A stretch of 64,000 bases of DNA from Marinicella rhabdoformis. GTDB taxonomy: Bacteria > Pseudomonadota > Gammaproteobacteria > Xanthomonadales > Marinicellaceae. Position 1 is the first letter of the stretch. Each line of letters starts with the position of its first letter. Below are positions 35,157-45,100 of the stretch, piece by piece. Location: the NCBI RefSeq assembly GCF_009671245.1, contig NZ_VTFS01000006.1, positions 125,345 to 189,344 of the forward strand, written 5' to 3'. The position numbers and the translations under genes were made by a program. Under the pieces are notes generated by a model. That model saw only the letters and a program-made list of their open reading frames with translations, searched no databases and had not been told where the DNA came from.

Positions 35157-37091
35157 TTACGCTTCCTCTTTGAAACTGACCAGTACGGCATCAGCTAACA
35201 CTTGATCACCGGCTTGACAATTAACTGCCTCTATAACGGCATTTTTCTCGGCTTTCAATTGCAACTCCATCTTCATCGCTTCCATTACCAACAAGGTGTC
35301 GTCGATTTGGACTTCATCACCCGGCTTCACCATCACTTCAATGATTTTACCTGGCATTGGAGATACGATTTCGTTGCTGTTAGAGGCTGATGCCAATGAT
35401 TCGTGGTCTGGCAAAGTCAGCACATAACGCTGGTCGTTGTGAATCACATGTGCCAAGTTTCTGTGGATGTGACAGACATCTGATTCATTGGGCAAGTAAT
35501 AACTGCGCTCGTTGACCACTATCTGCCCTGCTTCTTCACGCACGGTAAATTGATGGTCTTCGCCCAAATAATTCACTGACAAACGGATTGACTCTTCACC
35601 TGTGGGTCGCCAACCATCTTTAACATCCCAAGCTTTGTTGCTCTCGCTGTGTAACAGTTGGTGCGCCTGTTGTGCATAAACAGCCACCACTTCATCTTGT
35701 AATGGCAAGGACAAATCCAAAGCGTCATTGTCCAATGTGTTGGTACAAATGGCATTGCGCTTGAAATCTTTGTTGGCGAGTATCTTTGCCAAAAAGCCGA
35801 GGTTATTTTGTACACCAAAAATGCTGCTTTGGCTGATCACATCCAGGGTTTTATCGATACATTCAACACGATCATCAGCCCAGACCACCAATTTGGCAAT
35901 CATCGGATCGTAATGTATGCTCACGGTATCACCCGAACGCACGCCAGAATCAACCAAAGTATTAACACTTGCCGCCAGGTTCACTTGCTCTAATAAACCC
36001 GTAGAAGGCAAATAATCGTTATCGGCGTCTTCGGCATAAACACGCACTTGAATGGCATGGCCATTGGCCCTGATTTGCATTTGATTCAAAGGCAAGGCTT
36101 CACCTTGAGCGACCTTAATCTGCCACTCAACCAAATCTTGGCCTGTGATCATTTCTGTCACGCGATGTTCTACTTGTAAACGCGTGTTCATTTCCATGAA
36201 GTAGAAATTATCTTGGTCATCCATGATGAACTCGATCGTGCCCGCACCCAGATAGTCGATGGCTTGCGTCGCTTTTACAGCCGCATTGAGTAAATCAGTA
36301 CGGGTTGCATCATTCAAGCCCGCAGCAGGCGCTTCTTCTATGATTTTTTGGTAACGCCTTTGGGTCGAACAATCACGCTCAAACAAATGCACCACATTAC
36401 CAAAACTGTCCGCGAACACCTGCACTTCAATGTGCTTGGGCGCGGTGATGTACTTCTCTAAAATCACTTCATCATCACCAAAAGCATTCTTCGCTTCACG
36501 CTTGGCCGATGACAATTGGCTCAAAAAGTCCGCCTTGGTTTCAACAATCTTCATGCCCTTACCACCACCGCCAGCAGTCGCTTTGATCAACACAGGAAAT
36601 CCGATCTCCTTAGCCGCTTCAAACAACACGCCTTCGCTTTGGTCTGCATCTTGGTAACCCGGTACACATGGCACATTGGCCGCAATCATCGAAATCTTTG
36701 CAGCCGATTTAGAACCCATCAATTCCATCGCAGAAGCTGGCGCACCAATAAAGGTCAAGCCTGCATCAGCCACTGCTTTGGCGAATGTGGCTCGCTCTGA
36801 CAAAAAGCCATAACCCGGATGAATCGCGTCGGCGCCGGTGTCTTTGGCCGCTTGTATGATTTTCTCGATATTCAGGTAAGAATCTGCCAGAACAACCGAT
36901 CCCAAACAAACCGCTTCATCCGCCATTGCCACATGCTTGGCATGACGGTCTGCTTCAGAATAAACGGCCACTGTGGCAATGTTCAAACGGCGACAGGTTT
37001 GCATTATTCGAACGGCGATTTCACCACGGTTGGCGATGAGTATTTTTTTAATGGTGTGCATTTTTGAGGAATTCGTCTTTGAAGCGCTCAT
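35157..37091 (-). CDS. Methylcrotonyl-CoA carboxylase, biotin-containing alpha subunit
   Basis: 644 residues: biotin carboxylase N-terminal domain from IKKILIANRGEIAVRI, ATP-grasp with the glycine loop KATAGGGGKGMKIV, FMEMNTRLQVEH, a C-terminal carboxylase part and a biotinyl domain with the acceptor Lys607 in MEAMKMELQ. Acyl-CoA specificity is inferred from direct linkage to HMG-CoA lyase, which makes methylcrotonyl-CoA the best substrate. The carboxyltransferase subunit, isovaleryl-CoA dehydrogenase and methylglutaconyl-CoA hydratase, usually in the same operon, are not in the window. The start at 37091 or an internal ATG at 37061 are both possible; neither has a clear ribosome-binding site. 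Confidence 0.93.
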   Translation of the reverse strand: MSASKTNSSKMHTIKKILIANRGEIAVRIMQTCRRLNIATVAVYSEADRHAKHVAMADEAVCLGSVVLADSYLNIEKIIQAAKDTGADAIHPGYGFLSERATFAKAVADAGLTFIGAPASAMELMGSKSAAKISMIAANVPCVPGYQDADQSEGVLFEAAKEIGFPVLIKATAGGGGKGMKIVETKADFLSQLSSAKREAKNAFGDDEVILEKYITAPKHIEVQVFADSFGNVVHLFERDCSTQRRYQKIIEEAPAAGLNDATRTDLLNAAVKATQAIDYLGAGTIEFIMDDQDNFYFMEMNTRLQVEHRVTEMITGQDLVEWQIKVAQGEALPLNQMQIRANGHAIQVRVYAEDADNDYLPSTGLLEQVNLAASVNTLVDSGVRSGDTVSIHYDPMIAKLVVWADDRVECIDKTLDVISQSSIFGVQNNLGFLAKILANKDFKRNAICTNTLDNDALDLSLPLQDEVVAVYAQQAHQLLHSESNKAWDVKDGWRPTGEESIRLSVNYLGEDHQFTVREEAGQIVVNERSYYLPNESDVCHIHRNLAHVIHNDQRYVLTLPDHESLASASNSNEIVSPMPGKIIEVMVKPGDEVQIDDTLLVMEAMKMELQLKAEKNAVIEAVNCQAGDQVLADAVLVSFKEEA

Positions 37092-37210
37092 GAAAGTTTA
37101 CCGAAAAACAAAGCCGAACATTATACCCGATGTTGTCAAGTTTAAGAAAGGCGTGTATTGGCAAACTACCGCTATTCCAACCAAATAAAGGCGAGCGTAA
37201 CCTCCCATAA

Positions 37211-37355
37211 CGTCATTCCAGCCAAGCCTTAGCGAGTGCAGGAATCTCCAACCCATACTGCCTTTTCCTGTTGAGCCAAAGACCCAGCCTATTGGCCTTG
37301 AACACTGCGTGTTGTTTGCTTCGCAAATGAGTCTCCCCCCTTCGCGGGAGTGACG
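37211..37355. repeat. Degenerate inverted-end repeat element between mccA-like gene and pdxH
   Basis: CGTCATTCC at 37211 and GGAGTGACG at 37347 are inverted ends (one mismatch) of a segment of about 145 bp. It contains CCAAGCCTTAGCGAGTGCAGG and a short CTCCCCCCTTCGCGGGAG hairpin near the right end. The CGTCATTCC-type end is common in dispersed bacterial repeats. The rest of the 343-bp gap 37092-37434 holds no gene I can support. Confidence 0.55.
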
Positions 37356-37434
37356 GACTGAGTGGTAAAAAACAGCATTCTCAACAACCTCTAGCGCCAC
37401 AGCGAGAGATACTGGAATTATGTGTAACGAGTTC

Positions 37435-38076
37435 TCATGGAGCCAATCGCTCAACCTGCCAATCACCCTCACCTGCTTTCTTAAAACGAAAGCGGTCATG
37501 TAAGCGACTGGCCCTGCCCTGCCAGAATTCATATTGTTGCGGCTTGATTCTGTAACCACCCCAGGCATCGGGTAATGGGATTTCACCTTCTTTAAATTTT
37601 TCTTTGACTTGGTTCAGCAGGGTTTTCAATACTGAGCGGTTAGAGATCACTTGGCTTTGTTCTGATATCCAGGCACCGAGTTGTGAGCCACGCGGACGCG
37701 AGGTGAAGTACTTGAATGATTCTGCTGCGCTGATTTTTTCGACATCGCCACTGATGCGAACTTGGCGTTCTAAATCTAACCAAGGAAAGAGAATCGAAGC
37801 TTTGGGGTTGGCATCCAGTTCTTTGGCTTTTGAACTTTGGTAATTGGTAAAAAATACGAAGCCGCGTTCATCAAAAGACTTCAACAAAACGGTGCGTACT
37901 TGCGGCATGCCATCGGCTGTGACTGTGGCCAGGCTCATGGCATTGACCTCTTTCAGTTGTGCCGTTCTGGCTTGTGCAAACCATTGTTCAAACTGCAACA
38001 AAGGGTTGGCATTTAAATCTTCTCGGTTTAAACCAAATTTTGTGTATTCGTTGCGAATTTCACCTATGTCCATCAT
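37435..38076 (-). CDS. pdxH: Pyridoxamine/pyridoxine 5'-phosphate oxidase
   Basis: Makes pyridoxal 5'-phosphate with FMN. It has 213 residues from the ATG at 38076 (GAAGG upstream; a second ATG is at 38073). Family stretches: YTKFGLNREDLNANPLLQFEQW, MSLATVTADGMPQVRTVLLK, FFTNYQSSKAKELDANP, RISGDVEKIS, SRPRGSQLGAWISEQS and the C-terminal EFWQGRASRLHDRFRF, ERLAP. The start lies one base after the stop of the Gld-type gene, so it is probably read from the same transcript although the functions are unrelated. Confidence 0.95.
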   Translation of the reverse strand: MMDIGEIRNEYTKFGLNREDLNANPLLQFEQWFAQARTAQLKEVNAMSLATVTADGMPQVRTVLLKSFDERGFVFFTNYQSSKAKELDANPKASILFPWLDLERQVRISGDVEKISAAESFKYFTSRPRGSQLGAWISEQSQVISNRSVLKTLLNQVKEKFKEGEIPLPDAWGGYRIKPQQYEFWQGRASRLHDRFRFKKAGEGDWQVERLAP

Positions 38077-38077
38077 A

Positions 38078-40021
38078 TTACCTTCTGTTTCTGTACCAAA
38101 CGCCCAAAGCAACCAAAAGCAACAACCCCGGCAGCACCAACAACATCAAAACGCTGTACAACAGGACTTGGTTTTTAGTTAAATGTATTTGGCTTTGAGC
38201 CATGCCGATTGTGGGTAAGTCGATGCGATCATCAATGCCCAACAACCAGTCCAATTGTCGCAATGACATTTCCAAATTACCACCTGATAACAAACGCCCA
38301 TTGTTGACAAAGTCACTGTCACCAGTAACCAACAATCGTGATTCACCCATGACTTGTGCAGCTGCCAGAGTTTGCCCTTGTTCATTTTGCCACACTTGAT
38401 CACTGGCGGTTTCAAAAGTCATCGCCTGATATAAGTCAATCGGCCTGTCGAATGATTGATTGATGGCATGGTCAGGAAAATCTTTAAGCACCAATGGGCC
38501 TGCATAAAAGCTGTCCAGCGGCATGACATCAAACAACAATGACAAATGGTTTTGTTGCTGTGCTTGCTCAGGTTCGGTCAGCCACCAGATGCTGACGCCT
38601 TGGGTTATTTGTTGTTGCAACCACTCCACCACTTCGCCGCTGACCTCTTTTTTTGGCGCCAGTAACATGATGAGTTTGACATTACTGGGCAAGTTTAACC
38701 CTTCTTGCCACGACATCATGGCCACTTGATAGCCCGCATTCTTTATCGATTGATACCATTGCTCAAAACCTTCAGGCGCTTCTCCCCTCAAATCACCGCC
38801 TTCAAAACCTTCTAGTAATACCAACCAATCATCTTTTGGCGTTTGCAATTTTTTCAGACCATTGAACCATTGCTCATAAGACAACTCTTTCATGACAAAT
38901 AAATGACCACCTTCTGGGTCTTCGACTGTCCCGCCTTGGCGAACCAACATACTGCCTTGGCGGCTGATGCCATGTTGAGCCATCACCTCAACTTGCGAAG
39001 CCGGGTCTAAGTAATTCACCCTCACATCAGGTAACAACGAAATAACAGGACTCAAAAATTCAGCCACTTTCTTTCCAGCATCGCTGTTTTCGGTTGCAAA
39101 CACATCAATGTCTGTGTGTTTCTGTTGATTTAAAATTTCTTGGGCATTGGAGGGCAGTAAATCTTTGTAACTGAGTTGGTGCGATTGAACAGGAACCCAT
39201 TTGGCCACAGCAAAAACCGCCGCTAACCAACACATGATAAGCACCAATGTGCGAAGCACCTGCTTCCAAACAGCCAGTCGCTCACCACCCAATGCAGCCA
39301 CCTGCCAAGCGGCCAAACGCAGGAATACCAGGGTGCCTAATAAGAAATAAATCAAAGAAGCGACACTTAACTGCCCTCCAGATAGCCAATCAAAATGCTT
39401 CAACGGCGACAACAAAACCAACCAATTGACACCAAATTCCGCCACGGATTGATTTTGACCTAACATCCAAAGCAAGGTAAACACCACCAATGACAACAAA
39501 ATGGCCATGCCTGATTGAGACGACAAGCTAGACAAATACAAACCCAAGGCTTTCAACCAAGACAACAATAAAATCAATGCCAATAAAGCCAACCCTATTA
39601 CTGGTTGATGTAATTGACTGGCTCCATCCAAACACAACCAGGCCAATAACAACGTCAGCAACAAAAAACCACTCACGGACCATGACGCCAACCATTTATT
39701 AACCACCATGCGGTTGGGTTGTTTGAACACCTGAATCCACGTGCCCTGACTGCGCTCTTGAGCAATTGCCATGCCGCTGATGACAGCAACCAGCAACATC
39801 GAAACTTGGGCCATGGTTTTGAAAAAAGGCACCAATAAATGATCAGTCACTGAAGGTGGCTGTGCCATTGCTATAAAAGCCGATTGTAGCTGAGTGTAAC
39901 GATCTACCATCAACCAAAATAACCAAGAGCAACTGAACATCAACAGCGCCAAAACCAACCAAATAGATGCCGTTCGCCACAACATCAAACGCTCTTTCTT
40001 TAACCATGACAAACGCTTCAT
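38078..40021 (-). CDS. Fused ABC-2 permease and GldG-like auxiliary subunit
   Basis: 647 residues. The first 270 or so form a membrane permease with about six hydrophobic segments, matching the GldF/ABC-2 type (AQERSQGTWIQVFKQP after the second). The rest is a periplasmic GldG-like domain (DIDVFATENSDAGKKVAEFL; VNYLDPASQVEVMAQHG; RLLVTGDSDFVNNGRLL), ending in a final membrane helix (LLYSVLMLLVLPGLLLLVALGVWYR) and a basic tail. GldF and GldG are usually separate genes. Its ATG overlaps the ATPase stop codon (ATGA). The export substrate is unknown; gliding is not implied, since non-gliding proteobacteria carry this system. Confidence 0.88.
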   Translation of the reverse strand: MKRLSWLKKERLMLWRTASIWLVLALLMFSCSWLFWLMVDRYTQLQSAFIAMAQPPSVTDHLLVPFFKTMAQVSMLLVAVISGMAIAQERSQGTWIQVFKQPNRMVVNKWLASWSVSGFLLLTLLLAWLCLDGASQLHQPVIGLALLALILLLSWLKALGLYLSSLSSQSGMAILLSLVVFTLLWMLGQNQSVAEFGVNWLVLLSPLKHFDWLSGGQLSVASLIYFLLGTLVFLRLAAWQVAALGGERLAVWKQVLRTLVLIMCWLAAVFAVAKWVPVQSHQLSYKDLLPSNAQEILNQQKHTDIDVFATENSDAGKKVAEFLSPVISLLPDVRVNYLDPASQVEVMAQHGISRQGSMLVRQGGTVEDPEGGHLFVMKELSYEQWFNGLKKLQTPKDDWLVLLEGFEGGDLRGEAPEGFEQWYQSIKNAGYQVAMMSWQEGLNLPSNVKLIMLLAPKKEVSGEVVEWLQQQITQGVSIWWLTEPEQAQQQNHLSLLFDVMPLDSFYAGPLVLKDFPDHAINQSFDRPIDLYQAMTFETASDQVWQNEQGQTLAAAQVMGESRLLVTGDSDFVNNGRLLSGGNLEMSLRQLDWLLGIDDRIDLPTIGMAQSQIHLTKNQVLLYSVLMLLVLPGLLLLVALGVWYRNRR

Positions 40022-40779
40022 GACGCCACCTCGTTCTGCCGATTAACATCATTGTGTTGTAACGCCATGGTTTCTTGGTACACTTGATATAAGCTCTTGT
40101 CTTTCACAACATGTTGCTGGCTGAGCACCTTGCCTTGAGCCATGACCACCACATGGTCTACCCAGTCATCCATCAAGTGCAACAAGTGAGATGCCATCAC
40201 CACACAGCAATGCGGTTTGATTTTGGTTACCTCTTGTTTGAATAAAGACATCAAATCAGGATCCATGCCATTCATCGGCTCATCCAAGAGCAACAATCGA
40301 GGCCGCAACATGAAAGCTTGTGCCAAAGCCAAACGCTGTCTATACCCTAAAGATAACTGACCTGTTTTTTTCTTAGCCACGGCTGACAAATGCCATTGGG
40401 CTAACGCCTGTTCGGCATTCCTTGGAAGCAAATGATGACTGCCTGCATGAAATAACAACTGCTCTTCTGTGGTTAAATGCGAATAAAAAACAGCAGGTTC
40501 TGATACATAGGCAATCCTTTGACTTTCAGGAGGCTTTCCAGACTTTGGCCAACTCAACTGACCAGAGTAAGGTGCAAAAACACCTGATAACGCTTGTAAA
40601 AGCGTTGATTTTCCTGCCCCATTGGCGCCCAGTAAAACGGTAATCGCTTGATCATGAATTGAAATATCTAATTGGTCAAGAATGGTCTGATTGTGTTTTT
40701 TTAATGTCAGCTTTTTTGCTTCGATATATATTATTGGATTCTTTTCAGCTAACACGTGTTTATCTCTGGTTTTTGACAC
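40018..40779 (-). CDS. ABC transporter ATP-binding subunit (GldA-like)
   Basis: A 253-residue ATPase with Walker A GANGAGKST, signature LSLGYRQRLALAQAF and Walker B RLLLLDEPMNGMD, and a switch His in VMASHLLHLMDD. It drives the fused permease/GldG protein that follows with a four-base overlap. The start lies 42 bp from the divergent desaturase gene, so both promoters must share that gap or lie inside the coding ends. Confidence 0.93.
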   Translation of the reverse strand: MSKTRDKHVLAEKNPIIYIEAKKLTLKKHNQTILDQLDISIHDQAITVLLGANGAGKSTLLQALSGVFAPYSGQLSWPKSGKPPESQRIAYVSEPAVFYSHLTTEEQLLFHAGSHHLLPRNAEQALAQWHLSAVAKKKTGQLSLGYRQRLALAQAFMLRPRLLLLDEPMNGMDPDLMSLFKQEVTKIKPHCCVVMASHLLHLMDDWVDHVVVMAQGKVLSQQHVVKDKSLYQVYQETMALQHNDVNRQNEVAS

Positions 40780-40821
40780 AACTTTTCATTATAGTGAGTT
40801 CTTTTGTATTTAATCACAATC

Positions 40822-42024
40822 ATGATGGAATTTTTAAACTTTTTAGAAACCGGTTTGCTTGATTTTTCAGCTTGGCAAATCGTCTTAACAGTTTTTATCA
40901 GTGTTCAAATCACTTTATCTGGCGTCAGCTTGTTTCTCCACAGAGAACAAACCCACCGAGGCATCAAATTACACCCCGCCATTCAACACTTTTACCGATT
41001 CTGGATGTGGTTTACTACGGGCATGTTAACCAAAGATTGGGTCGCCATTCACCGCAAGCACCATGCCCATTGCGAAACCGAAGATGATCCACACAGCCCA
41101 CAGATTCATGGCATTAAGAAAGTCCTGTTCCATGGTGTAACCTTATATACAGAAGAACGTAAAAACCAAGAAACCTTGGACAAATATGGCAAAGGCACAC
41201 CTGATGACTGGATAGAAAGAAACATTTATACCAAGTTCCATTTCTTAGGCATTTTCTTATTGGCGGCTGTTGATATTGCCTTATTCGGCATCATAGGCGC
41301 AGCTGTATTTGCGATACAAATTATTTGGATTCCATTTTTTGCAGCCGGCGTGATCAATGGTGTTGGTCATTATTTTGGCTACCGCAATTACCGAACTGAT
41401 GACTCTTCAAGAAACATCTCTCGCTTTGCCTTTTTTATCATGGGTGAAGAGTTACACAATAACCACCATGCGTTCCCCTCATCCAGTAAATTCGCCCACA
41501 AAAAAGGAGAATATGACTTGGGCTGGTATGTCATCAAAGGCTTGAATAAGTTGGGTTTGTGTGAGATCAAAAAAGTGGTGCCTGAATTACACATTGATGA
41601 AACACAAGTGGAATTTTCAAATGAAACAGTCAAGGCCATTTTGACCCATAAGTTCAATGTGATGCAGTTATACATCAAAGATGTCATCAACCCCAACTTA
41701 AATTCCGAGTTTGAATCACCTGACAAAGCCGTTAAAAAAGACATCAAAAAATACACACAACAATTGTCTCTTGACCCTCAATTCGTTAAAAGCAAATGGA
41801 AAAACAAACTCCAAGCGAATTTTGAAGCCAACCACACCATGCAGTCCTTAATGGTTTACAAAGCTGAATTACAAGCCATTTGGGACAATAACAGCATGAG
41901 CATGGAAGAAATGATTGAAGCGTTTAAAGCATGGTGTCATAAAGCAGAAACCAGTGGTAACAAAATGCTGCAAGATTTTGCCGCCTCATTGAAGCAATAC
42001 AAACTCAACCCCTATATTAGCTAA
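40822..42024 (+). CDS. Delta-9-type fatty acid desaturase
   Basis: About 400 residues from the ATG at 40822 (40825 is also an ATG). Histidine boxes are H40-x4-H45 (HREQTH), H77-x2-HH (HRKHHAH) and H212-x2-HH (HNNHHAFP), the pattern of acyl-CoA/acyl-lipid delta-9 desaturases such as Pseudomonas DesA. Four membrane segments are visible. After residue 250 there is a soluble helical extension of about 140 residues (KNKLQANFEANHTMQSLM, MEEMIEAFKAWCHKAE) of unknown role. It belongs to a different branch from the desaturase at 30943. FabR may control it, but no operator is obvious. Confidence 0.9.
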   Translation: MMEFLNFLETGLLDFSAWQIVLTVFISVQITLSGVSLFLHREQTHRGIKLHPAIQHFYRFWMWFTTGMLTKDWVAIHRKHHAHCETEDDPHSPQIHGIKKVLFHGVTLYTEERKNQETLDKYGKGTPDDWIERNIYTKFHFLGIFLLAAVDIALFGIIGAAVFAIQIIWIPFFAAGVINGVGHYFGYRNYRTDDSSRNISRFAFFIMGEELHNNHHAFPSSSKFAHKKGEYDLGWYVIKGLNKLGLCEIKKVVPELHIDETQVEFSNETVKAILTHKFNVMQLYIKDVINPNLNSEFESPDKAVKKDIKKYTQQLSLDPQFVKSKWKNKLQANFEANHTMQSLMVYKAELQAIWDNNSMSMEEMIEAFKAWCHKAETSGNKMLQDFAASLKQYKLNPYIS

Positions 42025-42042
42025 ATTAATATCAATCACACA

Positions 42043-42074
42043 AAAAAACCGAAGCCATTTGACTTCGGTTTTTT
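42043..42074. terminator. Bidirectional terminator between the desaturase and RND genes
   Basis: AAACCGAAG and CTTCGGTTT form a stem with an eight-base loop, flanked by A and T runs, between convergent genes. Confidence 0.9.
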
Positions 42075-42105
42075 CTTCCAAAATTAAAATTTTAAATCGT
42101 TGCCA

Positions 42106-45100
42106 TTAACTGGATTGCTCAACGACTTGTTGATTTGACTTATTCTCAATTATTTTGCGCTTTGATTTACGGGTAAAGACTTTCTTAATATCCAAACCAA
42201 TGCTATATAAAGCAGGTACCATAAACAAAGTCACAAAGAACGCCATAAAGACACCAAAGGCCAATGAAACAACGATGGGTTTCAAGAAAGCCGCCTGAAT
42301 AGAACGCTCCATCATCATGGGAATCAAACCAACAATGGTTGTTACAGAAGTTAACAAGATGGGCCTAAATCGAGCAACACCTGCCTCAACAATCGCATCT
42401 TTGGCCGCCACACCTTTGGCCCGCAAACGGTTACAGTAATCCATCAAGACCAGATTGTCATTAACCACCACACCTGCGGCCGCGGCTATTCCAAAGTAAC
42501 TGAATATCGCCATGGTCATGTCAAGCGCTGCGTGTCCAACAATCGCACCCACAAAGGCAAATGGAATGGCTATTAATATCAAAATCGGCTGAGAATAGCT
42601 CTTGAACGCCACGGCCAACAAGGCATACATACCAAAAAATGCCATGAAATATAAGCCCATCACCTCCTTAAGAAATCGCTTCTGACCTTCAGCTTGTCCA
42701 ATCGAACCTCTCATAATACCTGGGTACTTTGCTTCCCAAGCAGGGAAAAAGTTTTCTTCTAAGTCCTCTGAAATATCACCTGAAACATCATCTTTCAAAT
42801 CGGCACTGATGCGTGCCGCACGGTTACCATTCCAGCGTTGAATTGACTTAATACCTGGCGCATACTCTAATTCGGCTACAGACATCAGAGGCATTTCACG
42901 GCCATCTGCGGTTCTGACATAAAAGTTCTTTAAACTTTCGATAGAACGCCTAGACTCAACTGGATAACGAACTTTAACTCGAACATCTTGCCCATTGCGA
43001 GGTAAGCGTTGCACTTCCTCTCCAAAGTAGGCTTGTCTGACTTGTCTGTTTACCTCGGCCAAACTCAAACCTAACTTTTCAACACCTGGTTTTAAAGTGA
43101 TTCGAATTTCTTCTGATGCGCCTTCTAAGTTATTTCTGACATCATATAAATTTTCATAGGTTCTCAGCTGGTCTTCCAATTCTTTGGTAGCCAACCTCAA
43201 CACATCTAAATCAGGGTGACGGATTGACAGTTCATAACCTGGATCACCACCGCCTTGCTTGTACTGAACCGACACTTCTTTGGCATCAGGCACATCTCCC
43301 ATCAGCTCACGCAATCGGATAGAAGCGTCTTTAGCTGACATATCTCGCACTTCAGGTGGTGCCAATTTAACAATGGCCAGTACTGAATCACGGCGAGATC
43401 GCGTGTACCAATTTTCTATCAACTCTCCAGAACCCACGTTCTTTTCCTTCACTTCGTCAACCAAAGCCTGTTCAGCTGTTTGAAGTTGAGCCAATATTTC
43501 TAAAGCCCGACTGTATGGCGCACCTTCAGGCAAAGTAACATTAACAATGATTTCATCAGACTCTATATCAGGCATAAAGCTTTTCTTAACCAAGCCCGCA
43601 CCAAAGATACCAAAACCAATCACCAAAACACCCACAAACAAACTGGCTGTTAGGTATCTGTTGTTCACACTCCATTGACCCAGCTTGCGGTATTTATTTT
43701 GCGCAAATGAACTGATGCCATTGGCAATCTTCTTTTGAAAACGACCAAACCGACCATCTTTTTTCCTTGGCTTCATATTGGCTAAATGTGATGGCAAGAT
43801 TAACAATGATTCTATCAATGAAAAAGCCAAAGCCAAAATCACTACCCATGTAATATGACGGGTAAATTCACTGGTAGAACCACCCAAGAACAACCAAGGC
43901 ATGAAGGCCATAATGGTTGTAATCACACCGAACACAACAGGCTTAGCTACCAATTGTGCACCAGATACTGCGGCTTTAAGGCCTGGCGAGTCAGCCGGTT
44001 GAACACCTGGGATGTCATCAATGGCCACAACTTCTGTACCGCTTTGTTTCTTGGTATCATGTAGCCTGCCTGACTCACTGTGTATGCCCTCTCCTACGAC
44101 AATAGCGTCATCCACAACAATACCCAAAACCAACAAGAAGGCGAAAGTGGATAACATGTTAAGTGACACCCCGACAGAGGGTAACAACACAAATGCTCCC
44201 GCATAGGCTGTGGCAATACCCACAGCAACCCAAATCGCAACTTTGGGTCTCAAGGTCAGCATCAAAATAAACAACACCAATACCAAGCCCATAAAGGCGG
44301 ATGAACCTATGGTTTGCATGCGACCTTTAAAATCTTCAGCCTGATCAGTCCATAAAGTTAATGAGGCGCCCGCTGGTAAAGTGTCTTGGCGTTTATCAAT
44401 CCACTGACGAACTGAATCTGATGCTTTGACAATGTCCATGAATTCTGTCGTCATCACTTGAATCAAAACGGCTGGTGTACCATTTAATGTGGCTAATATA
44501 GGATTGTCTTCAAAACCATCAATAACCGTTGCCACATCTCCTACACGGATGGTTCCACCGTCTGCGGTCTGTCTGACAATGATGTCTTCAAATGCGGCTT
44601 GACTGTCTGCTTGTGAGCGCACTTTTAATTGATAGGTACCCACTTCAGTTCGCACCGCACCGGCTGATTGGTTCAATGAGGCATTGCGGATGGCCGTTGC
44701 CACATCTGAAAAGCTCAAGTTGTATCGTTTCAATGCAGCTTCACCGACTTCAATTGAAACTTCTTCGTTACGTGTTCCAAACAATTGAACAATAGAAACC
44801 GCAGGTAATTGTGCTGCTTCACGCCTTAAGGTTTCGGCCAAACGCTTTAATTCACGTTCACCCAAATCACCGCTGACAGCCACACGAATGAACTCATCTC
44901 GATTGACCCATTGTTGAACCTGTGGCGGCTCAATATCACGTGGCAAAGTTGAAATAGAATCAACGCGAATTTTGACGTCATTCATAAACTGAGTGAAGTC
45001 AACATCCTGTTCAGCCAAAATATACACACCACCGTATCCTTCACGTGATGAAGATCGCACCCACTCTATAGAATCCAAATCACGAACAGACTCTTCTATT

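Noticed and set aside
37098-37586. Minus-strand open frame of 162 codons.
   Set aside because: It overlaps the real pdxH end in another frame and the repeat element, and has no domain or codon support.
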